DNA of 5,262 nucleotides from JBQTHP01 sp052389755 (GTDB lineage Bacteria; Pseudomonadota; Gammaproteobacteria; Steroidobacterales; Steroidobacteraceae). Position numbers and translations under genes: made by a program. The notes beneath the pieces were generated by a model, which was given only the letters and a program-made list of their open reading frames with translations, was not told the origin of the DNA and searched no databases. Location of the stretch: the NCBI GenBank assembly GCA_052389755.1, contig JBQTHP010000104.1, positions 1 through 5,262 on the forward strand, in the 5' to 3' direction. This document shows, in pieces, positions 1 through 5,262 of this stretch. How positions within the stretch are numbered: the first letter of the stretch is position 1; the number at the start of each line of letters is the position of its first letter.

Positions 1-2987
1 GCGGTCGCCGCATCGCGCACTTCGATGAGTGCGACGCCGCTGCCGCGATCCTCGATGGCGGGAAAGGCGACGACCCGCAATCGATTGCGCTGGGTCTCGC
101 GCGTTTCGCTCAGAGCACCGAAATCCCACTGTCGATGCAGGCGGACACCCTCCGGCGATTCGTCCGAAGCTTCGCTCGCACGGTGGCCCGGGCGCGTCAC
201 GCGCAAATGCCGTTTCAGCGCGGGCAGATCGCGTCCCTCGGCGATGACGTGATCGCGCGCATCGATCACGCGCACGTTCAGTCGCAGATGCTCGGGCAGC
301 GGCAGCGCGGCAAGCGCATCGGCGGTCACGCGTGCACCGGCGCGATGCGTCACCCACGCGGCCATCCATTCATGAAATCCGGCGGTCGTACGCCACGACT
401 CCTCCAAGGCCTGCGCGGCGCTGTCCGGCACCGGCACGACCTGCTTTCGCAGCGCCTTCGGCAATGCGCGCAGGATCGCCGTGATCTTCTCGAGGCGGAA
501 CCCCGGCACGAGAAACGCGAGCCGATCGGCATGCAACGTTTCCACGAGCGCATCGGGCACGACGAGCGTGATGCCGTCGTCGGGTGCGGCAGGCTCGAAC
601 CGATACTCGAGCGGCAGGCGATTCGCGCCCGCGATGAGCTCGTCGGGAAACTGCTCGACGGTCGCCTCGGTCACTTCGCGTCGCATGAGATCGGACGCGG
701 ACATGTGCAGCACGTAAGGATTGCGGCGTTCGGCGTCGCGGCGCCACCGCTCGAACGCCGCGAGCGTCGAGACGCCCTCGGGTACTCGCGCCAGATAGAA
801 ATCGGCCTGAGCCTGATCGTCGACGAGCACGTCGCGCCTGCGAATCTTCGCCTCGACCTGCTCGATCCCGGCGCGCAGGCGAGTGTTGGCCTCCATGAAC
901 TCTGCGTCGATCTGCACCCGACCATCGACCAGCGCTTCGCGCACGAAAATCTCGCGCGCCTCGCGCGGGGCGATGGGTCCGTAGTTCACGCGCCGCCGCG
1001 AGGCGAGGGTGATGCCGAACAGCGAGACGGTTTCGTACGCGGCGACGTAGCCGCGCGCTTCGAGCCAGTGCGCTTCGGTGTAGCTGCGCTTCACGAGGTG
1101 CGAGGCGGCAGTCTCGATCCATTTGGGCTCGACCGCTGCCACGATGCGCGCAAACAGACGCGTCGTCTCGAGGAGGCTCGCCGCGACCACCCAGTGCGGC
1201 GGACGCGTCGCGAGCGGCGTACCCGGCGCGATCACGAAACGCGTGCCGCGCGCGCCCACGTACTCGCGCTTTTCCTCCTGGCGGCCTATCGAGCCCAGAA
1301 AACCGGTGAGGATCGCTCGATGCAGCTCCGCATAGGAAGCCGGCGCGCGGTTTCCGCGCAGCCGCAGCTCTTCGGTGGCCTCGCCGAGCTGGGCGTGCAG
1401 ATCCTGCCATTCGCGCATGCGAAGGAACGAGATGAAATGCTCGCGACACCACTTGCGCAGCTGGCTGCCCGACAGCGTCTCACTCTGCTCGTTGAACGCA
1501 CGCCACAGGCGAAGTACGCCGACGAAGTCGGAGCGGCGGTCCGCGAACAGGGCGTGCTTCTCGTCGGCGAGCTTCTGCGAATCGGTCGGGCGCTCGCGCG
1601 GATCCTGCGCTTCGAGGAACGACGTGATGACGAGCATTTCAGCCACGCAGCGGTGTCTGGCCGCGGCGAGCAGCATGCGGCCGAGGCGCGGGTCGAGCGG
1701 CAGCGACGCAAGCTTGCGCCCGAGGGTCGTGATGCGCCGCTCTTCGTCCATCGCCTGCAGCTCCTGAAGAAGCCGCACGCCGTCGTTCACGAGCCTCGTG
1801 TCGGGCGGGTCGAGGAACGGGAAATCCTCCGGCTCACCGAGGCCCCGCGCGGCCATCAGCAGGATCACGCTCGCGAGATTCGTGCGCAGCACCTCGGGCG
1901 GCGTGAAGGCCTCGCGCTCGCCGAAGTCCTCCTCGGAATAGAGGCGAACGCAGATGCCTTCGGCCTCGCGACCGCAGCGGCCCTTCCTCTGCTCGGCGCT
2001 CGCCTGCGAGATGCGCTCGACAGGCAGACGCTGCACTTTGCCGCGCACGCTGTAGCGGCTGATGCGCGCGAGGCCCGAATCCACGACGTGGCGGATTCCC
2101 GGGACGGTGAGGGAGGTCTCGGCGACGTTGGTCGCGAGCACGACGCGCCGCTTGACGTGCCGGTCGAAGATGCGCTCCTGATCGGGCGCGGACAAGCGCG
2201 CATAGAGCGGCAGCACTTCGGTCTGGGGGAGCGCCACCTCGCGAAAGGCGTCCGCGGCTTCGCGGATCTGTTTCTCGCCCGGCAGAAACGCGAGCACATC
2301 ACCGCCCGCGCCCGCGGTGTCCGCATCGAGGTCGCGCACGGCGGCGACGATTCCTTCCGAGAGCGAGAGCTCGGCCGTATCCTCGTCCTCGGCGGCCAGC
2401 GGGCGATAGCGCACCTCCACCGGAAAACCGCGGCCCGACACTTCTATGATCGGCGCGCCGCCGAAGAAGCGGGAAAACTTCTCCGGGTCGATGGTCGCGG
2501 AGGTGACGATGACCCTCAGGTCGTTGCGCTTCGCGAGAATGCGAGTGAGCACGCCCAGCAGCAGGTCGACGTTGAGGCTGCGCTCGTGCGCCTCGTCGAT
2601 GATGAGCGTGTCATAGCGGCGGAGCTCCCGGTCGCCGTCGAGCTCGCGGAGCAGAATGCCGTCGGTCATGAGCTTTACTCGCGTGTCACGGCTCGTGCGG
2701 TCCGTGAAACGCACCTGGTAGCCGATCTCGCGACCGAGCGTGGCGCCGAGCTCGGTTGCGATCCGGCCGGCGAGCGCGCGCGCGGCGATCCTCCGCGGCT
2801 GCGTGTGGCCGATCAGCCTGTCCATGCCGCGTCCGGCTTCGAGACACAGCTTCGGCAGCTGCGTGGACTTGCCCGAGCCGGTTGCGCCGCACACGACGAT
2901 GACCGGATGCCGTTCGAGTGCCTCGAGGATCTCGCGTCGGTGCGCCGTGATCGGCAGCGCTGCGTCGTACGTAACCTTCAGCGTCAT
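1..2987 (-). CDS. hrpA: ATP-dependent RNA helicase HrpA, DEAH-box (C-terminus beyond left edge)
   Basis: DEAH-box RNA helicase of the HrpA family, a cytoplasmic NTP-driven enzyme linked in E. coli to mRNA processing and rescue of stalled ribosomes. My translation shows Walker A GATGSGKST (residues 34-42), motif Ia TQPRRIAA (~62-69), DEAH (131-134), SAT (163-165), TNVAETSLTVPG in the second RecA domain and motif VI QRKGRCGR (333-340). A winged-helix/HA2 region follows (~366-520), then the OB-fold region with LTGFLGSIGRQEEKREY (~550-570), and from ~690 the DUF3418 region specific to bacterial HrpA. The frame is open to the left edge, ending within the segment matching E. coli WPALVDE. About 995 codons are present; by comparison with E. 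coli roughly 270 residues are missing. The start at 2987 is the only ATG that fits: the in-frame upstream stop is at 3048-3050. The protein therefore lacks the ~65-residue N-terminal extension of E. coli HrpA. An AGGA at 3003-3006 is 15 nt upstream, far for a ribosome site. Identity is very secure. Confidence 0.96.
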   Translation of the reverse strand, partial: MTLKVTYDAALPITAHRREILEALERHPVIVVCGATGSGKSTQLPKLCLEAGRGMDRLIGHTQPRRIAARALAGRIATELGATLGREIGYQVRFTDRTSRDTRVKLMTDGILLRELDGDRELRRYDTLIIDEAHERSLNVDLLLGVLTRILAKRNDLRVIVTSATIDPEKFSRFFGGAPIIEVSGRGFPVEVRYRPLAAEDEDTAELSLSEGIVAAVRDLDADTAGAGGDVLAFLPGEKQIREAADAFREVALPQTEVLPLYARLSAPDQERIFDRHVKRRVVLATNVAETSLTVPGIRHVVDSGLARISRYSVRGKVQRLPVERISQASAEQRKGRCGREAEGICVRLYSEEDFGEREAFTPPEVLRTNLASVILLMAARGLGEPEDFPFLDPPDTRLVNDGVRLLQELQAMDEERRITTLGRKLASLPLDPRLGRMLLAAARHRCVAEMLVITSFLEAQDPRERPTDSQKLADEKHALFADRRSDFVGVLRLWRAFNEQSETLSGSQLRKWCREHFISFLRMREWQDLHAQLGEATEELRLRGNRAPASYAELHRAILTGFLGSIGRQEEKREYVGARGTRFVIAPGTPLATRPPHWVVAASLLETTRLFARIVAAVEPKWIETAASHLVKRSYTEAHWLEARGYVAAYETVSLFGITLASRRRVNYGPIAPREAREIFVREALVDGRVQIDAEFMEANTRLRAGIEQVEAKIRRRDVLVDDQAQADFYLARVPEGVSTLAAFERWRRDAERRNPYVLHMSASDLMRREVTEATVEQFPDELIAGANRLPLEYRFEPAAPDDGITLVVPDALVETLHADRLAFLVPGFRLEKITAILRALPKALRKQVVPVPDSAAQALEESWRTTAGFHEWMAAWVTHRAGARVTADALAALPLPEHLRLNVRVIDARDHVIAEGRDLPALKRHLRVTRPGHRASEASDESPEGVRLHRQWDFGALSETRETQRNRLRVVAFPAIEDRGSGVALIEVRDAAT

Positions 2988-3010
2988 GGGAGTCGGATGG
3001 GTTCCTGAGC

Positions 3011-3037
3011 ATTGTACGGCGGCGCGGGCGGCTACAA
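3011..3037 (-). promoter_or_regulatory. Putative sigma-70 promoter for hrpA
   Basis: On the minus strand TACAAT (plus positions 3016-3011) is a -10 candidate, with TTGTAG (plus 3037-3032) as a weak -35 at 15-bp spacing, the mirror image of the rightward promoter. The expected start is near 3004, leaving a leader of about 17 nt before the hrpA ATG. The two promoters overlap completely, each -35 lying on the other's -10, so polymerase binding in the two directions should be mutually exclusive. Confidence 0.55.
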
Positions 3038-3038
3038 T
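3012..3038 (+). promoter_or_regulatory. Putative sigma-70 promoter for the DOMON-like/DUF1343 unit
   Basis: A -10 box TACAAT lies at 3033-3038, and a weak -35 candidate TTGTAC at 3012-3017 (TTG conserved) gives a short 15-bp spacing. Transcription would be expected to start about 6-7 bases after the -10, near 3044-3046. That coincides with the ATG of the DOMON-like gene, so the mRNA would have almost no leader. The -10 match is good and the -35 match poor; the call rests mainly on the -10 box and its location. Confidence 0.6.
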
Positions 3039-3043
3039 GCGGC

Positions 3044-3616
3044 ATGCTCAGGGCCGCGCTCACGTGCCATCCGTCCACGCCGTGCGAGAGCCTGGGTCGC
3101 ATCGACGCGCGGGTCCGGCTCGCACAGGACGGTGCGCTCCTCTTTACCTTCGCCGCGAACGGTGATGCGTCGCGATTGCTGCTTCCAGAGGCGCGCCCGG
3201 CGGCGCGCGTGGACGGGCTGTGGGAACACACGTGTTTCGAAGCGTTCATCCGCGCGCGCGGAGCCGCCTACTACGAGCTCAACTGGTCGCCCTCGAACGA
3301 GTGGGCGATATACCGCTTCGATGACTATCGCCGGGGACTGACCGTTCCCGATCTCGCGCGTGCGCCCACGATCTCTCTGACTCACCGGGCGTTCGGCGTC
3401 GAGCTGAACGCGAGTATCTCGCTGAGCGAGATTCCGGAGCTTCTCGCCACCGCGCGGCTCGAAATGGCGTTTGCCGCCGTCATCGAGGAGCGCGACGGAC
3501 GCCGCTCGTACTGGGCGGTCGCGCATCCCTTGCCCAAGCCGGACTTTCATCACCCAGGGGGCTTCGTGCTCGAGCTCGCACAGTCTCTGCTCGCGCGCGC
3601 GGGTGCGGCGCGATGA
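3044..3616 (+). CDS. DOMON-like domain protein (predicted ligand-binding beta-sandwich)
   Basis: A 190-residue protein resembling the uncharacterised DOMON-like family related to carbohydrate-binding modules. The recognisable core is LWEHTCFEAF (59-68), the aromatic-rich YYELNWSPSNEWAIYRF (76-92), and a late HPLPKPDFHHPGGFVLEL segment (~161-178), the family's usual C-terminal signature. No signal peptide, membrane segment or lipobox is visible, so it is predicted to be cytoplasmic. The N-terminus, with CHPSTPC at 8-14, matches how family members begin, which supports the ATG at 3044. There is no room for a Shine-Dalgarno, because the -10 box ends at 3038; the transcript may be leaderless. The stop TGA (3614-3616) overlaps the next gene's ATG (3613-3615), implying translational coupling. 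Family membership is from memory of motifs. Ligand and function are unknown; sugar or muropeptide binding is inferred only from the fold class and the neighbour. Confidence 0.85.
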   Translation: MLRAALTCHPSTPCESLGRIDARVRLAQDGALLFTFAANGDASRLLLPEARPAARVDGLWEHTCFEAFIRARGAAYYELNWSPSNEWAIYRFDDYRRGLTVPDLARAPTISLTHRAFGVELNASISLSEIPELLATARLEMAFAAVIEERDGRRSYWAVAHPLPKPDFHHPGGFVLELAQSLLARAGAAR

Positions 3617-4815
3617 AGTTCGGGATCGATCGTTTCGTCGAGGATCCGACTCTGCGTAAGCGGGTTGCCGGCCGGCGCGTCGCGCTGCTCGCGCATCCCG
3701 CCTCGGTCACACGCGATCTCACGCACTCACTCGACGCGCTTGCGGCGCTCGGGGACGTGCGCCTCGGCGCGGCCTTCGGTCCGCAGCACGGCCTGCGCGG
3801 CGACAAGCAGGACAACATGATCGAGTCGCCGGACTTCACCGATCCGGTGCTCGGCATTCCGGTCTTCAGCCTGTACGGCGAGGTTCGCCGACCGACGGAG
3901 GCGATGCTGGATACGTTCGATGTGCTGCTCGTCGATCTGCAGGATCTTGGCTGCCGGATCTACACGTTCATCACCACGCTTCGTTATGTGCTCGAGGCCG
4001 CCGCGAAGCACGGCAAGGGCGTGTGCGTCCTCGACCGGCCCAATCCCGCAGGGCGTCCCGTCGAGGGTCTGCGGCTGCGCGCCGGATGGGAGAGCTTCGT
4101 CGGCGCCGGCCCGATGCCCATGCGCCACGGGCTTACGCTCGGCGAGCTCGGGAACTGGTTCGTTCACGCGTTGAAGCTCGACGTCGAGTACGGCGTGGTG
4201 CCGATGGAGGACTGGCGGCCTGAGGCAGCGCGCGGTTTCGGTTGGCCACTGGGCGAGCGCACGTGGGTCAATCCGAGTCCGAACGCCCCGAATCCGTGGA
4301 TGGCGCGCTGCTACGCGGGCACCGTGATGCTCGAGGGGACCACGTTGTCCGAAGGCCGCGGCATGACGCGGCCGCTCGAGCTCTTCGGCGCCCCGGATCT
4401 CGATGCCCGCAGGCTCATCGCAGAGATGCGCACAGTCGCGCCGGAGTGGCTGAACGGCTGCCGGCTGCGCCCGTGCTGGTTTGAGCCCACCTTTCACAAA
4501 CACGCAGGCAAGCTGTGCGCAGGCGTGCAGATTCACGTCGAGGATGCGAGCTACGACCACCACGCATTTCGCCCGTGGCGCCTCATGGCTCTCGCCTTCA
4601 AGGCCCTTCGGAACCTGAAGCCGGGCTACGACCTGTGGCGCGACTTCCCGTACGAATACGAAAAAGGTCGGCGCGCGATCGACGTCATCAACGGCGGCCC
4701 GCTCTTGCGCGAATGGGTGGACGACCGCTCCGCGACACCGCACGACCTCGACGCGCTCGCGCTCCCGGACGAAGCGTCGTGGCAGACCGAACGCGGGCCC
4801 GCTCTGATCTACTGA
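3613..4815 (+). CDS. DUF1343 / NamZ-like (GH171) family protein, no signal peptide
   Basis: A 400-residue, apparently full-length DUF1343 protein. The founding member, Bacillus NamZ, is a secreted exo-beta-N-acetylmuramidase that releases MurNAc from peptidoglycan fragments. Family motifs in order: FGPQHGLRG (55-63) then DNMIES, LYGEVRRPT (87-95), DLQDLGCRIYT (108-118), DRPNPAG (141-147), MPMRHGLTLGE (168-178), PSPNAPNPW (221-229), EGTTLSEGRG (241-250), FEPTFHKHAG (290-299), ending in LIY as is usual. The first part should be the Rossmann-like domain and the last ~165 residues the C-terminal domain. Two oddities: the N-terminus MKFGIDRF has no signal peptide, and position 58 is Gln (codon CAG at 3784-3786) where many members have Glu in an EHG motif, thought catalytic. 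It overlaps the DOMON-like gene by ATGA, with a weak GGGTG 7 nt upstream. The family call is firm; muramidase activity is not established, so no symbol is given. Confidence 0.93.
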   Translation: MKFGIDRFVEDPTLRKRVAGRRVALLAHPASVTRDLTHSLDALAALGDVRLGAAFGPQHGLRGDKQDNMIESPDFTDPVLGIPVFSLYGEVRRPTEAMLDTFDVLLVDLQDLGCRIYTFITTLRYVLEAAAKHGKGVCVLDRPNPAGRPVEGLRLRAGWESFVGAGPMPMRHGLTLGELGNWFVHALKLDVEYGVVPMEDWRPEAARGFGWPLGERTWVNPSPNAPNPWMARCYAGTVMLEGTTLSEGRGMTRPLELFGAPDLDARRLIAEMRTVAPEWLNGCRLRPCWFEPTFHKHAGKLCAGVQIHVEDASYDHHAFRPWRLMALAFKALRNLKPGYDLWRDFPYEYEKGRRAIDVINGGPLLREWVDDRSATPHDLDALALPDEASWQTERGPALIY

Positions 4816-4848
4816 CGGTCACGGTCACGCGACTGGCGGGAATTCCAG
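4813..4848. other. Convergent gene end and possible rearrangement junction
   Basis: The DUF1343 stop (4813-4815) and the TPR-gene stop (complement of 4825-4827) are 9 bp apart. The DUF1343 C-terminus looks complete, while the TPR protein departs from its family right after the FHL codons (4846-4854). A breakpoint between about 4816 and 4848 would explain this. The gap contains only a short tandem CGGTCACGGTCACG (4817-4830 region). No hairpin with a T-tract is visible, so neither gene has an evident intrinsic terminator here. Confidence 0.4.
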
Positions 4849-5262
4849 ATGGAAGGCTGTCTTGAAAGTCGGTTCCAACCGGGGCGTTTCCCGCAGCCGC
4901 TTCAGCTGCGCTGCGGCCTTGTCATCTGCGCCCTGCTGGAGATGTGCATAGATGAGGTACTCGATCGCATGGGGAAACTCGTCCCACACGAACTGGCCAC
5001 GGTCGCCTGCGGGATGCTCCAGCGCAGCGTCCGCGGCCCGCAAGTTTCCGCGGATCACCGCCTCCCACTCCCCGAGCCGCGTGTAGATGTGAGTCGGCAT
5101 GTGGAGCGCGTGGGGGTTGCGCGGAGCGACGGCGTCGTATTTGCGGACGATCTCCAGTAGCTCACGCTCCCGTCCCGGCACGTCGTTGGCGTGGACCAGA
5201 TAGTGCATGGCGCCCGGGTGGTCGTGGTTCCGCTCGTATACTCTGAGCAGCAGCTCGGCGGC
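4825..5262 (-). CDS. TPR-type protein, 5' part beyond right edge, probably 3'-truncated
   Basis: The minus-strand frame is open from the right edge for 145 codons to a TGA at 4825-4827. An internal ATG at 5208 is not the start: coding similarity continues upstream with ELLLRVYERNHDHPGAMHYL. The stretch HPGAMHYLVHANDVPGRE, then PHALHMPTHIYTRLGEW, then FPHAIEYLIYAHLQQG is typical of large bacterial tetratricopeptide proteins of unknown role (often ~500-600 residues, exported), in which repeats end after a paired HYLIHA and HMPTHIF block. Other members, as I remember them, continue after the FKTAFHL position with ARYALER and W..AA..L and then ~100 or more residues. Here FHL is followed only by EFPPVA and the stop. 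It converges on the DUF1343 gene with 9 bp between stops. Whether it makes a stable product cannot be told; it could be a degrading gene or a natural short variant. Confidence 0.78.
   Translation of the reverse strand, partial: AAELLLRVYERNHDHPGAMHYLVHANDVPGRERELLEIVRKYDAVAPRNPHALHMPTHIYTRLGEWEAVIRGNLRAADAALEHPAGDRGQFVWDEFPHAIEYLIYAHLQQGADDKAAAQLKRLRETPRLEPTFKTAFHLEFPPVA

Larger units (their letters stand above)
3009..3040. repeat. Perfect 8-bp inverted repeat in the divergent hrpA/DOMON gap
   Basis: GCATTGTA (3009-3016) and TACAATGC (3033-3040) are exact reverse complements, separated by a 16-bp spacer made almost wholly of G and C. It is the most AT-rich and only symmetric element in the 56-bp gap. 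Each arm, read outward, gives TACAAT, one mismatch from the sigma-70 -10 consensus TATAAT. I read it as paired core promoters rather than a terminator hairpin, because it sits between divergent starts. It could instead, or also, be a dimeric regulator's operator. Confidence 0.75.

Noticed and set aside
370..1452. A 360-codon minus-strand open frame within hrpA
   Set aside because: It is a different frame from the HrpA reading, very Arg/Ala-rich, and typical of out-of-frame high-GC sequence. The HrpA frame is continuous through this region.
135..3008. A 957-codon open frame on the plus strand, antisense to hrpA
   Set aside because: It lies exactly in register with the hrpA codons, so its stops would need TTA, CTA or TCA codons in hrpA, which high-GC genes avoid. 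Its translation is Arg/Ala/His-rich with no recognisable motif, while the opposite strand has every HrpA motif.
3032..3553. A 173-codon minus-strand open frame opposite the DOMON-like gene, beginning inside it and running to its upstream promoter
   Set aside because: It is again in register with a real gene and has no recognisable motif; its end would run through the divergent promoter.
3727..4743. A 338-codon minus-strand open frame opposite the DUF1343 gene
   Set aside because: It is codon-aligned with the DUF1343 frame and explained by the same codon bias; no family motifs are seen in its translation.
4891..4916. Inverted repeat CCGCAGC/GCTGCGG with a 12-base loop as a terminator for the DUF1343 gene
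   Set aside because: The stem is only 7 bp with a large loop, no T-tract follows on either strand, it lies inside the TPR coding frame, and such repeats arise easily from GC-rich Arg/Leu/Gln codons.
5206..5208. ATG at 5208 (minus) as the start of a 127-residue gene
   Set aside because: The frame stays open to the window edge, and the upstream residues continue the conserved HPGA-HYL block, so the ATG is an internal Met.

Overview
The window reads as dense, high-GC bacterial chromosome with a proteobacterial flavour. Codons are strongly G/C-ending, genes are almost back to back, and there is no sign of mobile elements, RNA genes or CRISPR repeats. A full-type HrpA helicase ending in a DUF3418 domain, together with a DOMON-like/DUF1343 gene pair, fits a beta- or gammaproteobacterium. 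That placement is by family knowledge only; I cannot name a genus.

Layout. Positions 1-2987 (minus strand) hold the first ~995 codons of hrpA, a DEAH-box RNA helicase whose C-terminus lies beyond the left edge. Positions 2988-3043 are a 56-bp divergent intergenic gap containing a perfect 8-bp inverted repeat, GCATTGTA/TACAATGC. Each arm carries a TACAAT -10 box pointing outward, so it looks like a compact symmetric bidirectional promoter. Positions 3044-3616 (plus) encode a DOMON-like protein whose start codon lies about where transcription should begin, so it may be leaderless. Positions 3613-4815 (plus) encode a DUF1343/NamZ-family protein (exo-N-acetylmuramidase family), overlapping the previous gene by ATGA. 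Positions 4825-5262 (minus) hold the 3' part of a tetratricopeptide-type gene that enters from the right edge and seems to stop early, 9 bp from the convergent end of the DUF1343 gene.

How they may work together. hrpA is a stand-alone RNA-metabolism gene that shares only its promoter region with the rightward pair. The DOMON-like and DUF1343 genes look like one translationally coupled unit: a predicted beta-sandwich ligand-binding protein made with a glycosidase-family protein. Neither shows a signal peptide, and the DUF1343 protein has Gln where I expect the family's catalytic Glu. This pair is the best candidate for undescribed biology here. The rest is ordinary housekeeping, apart from the apparent truncation of the TPR gene.
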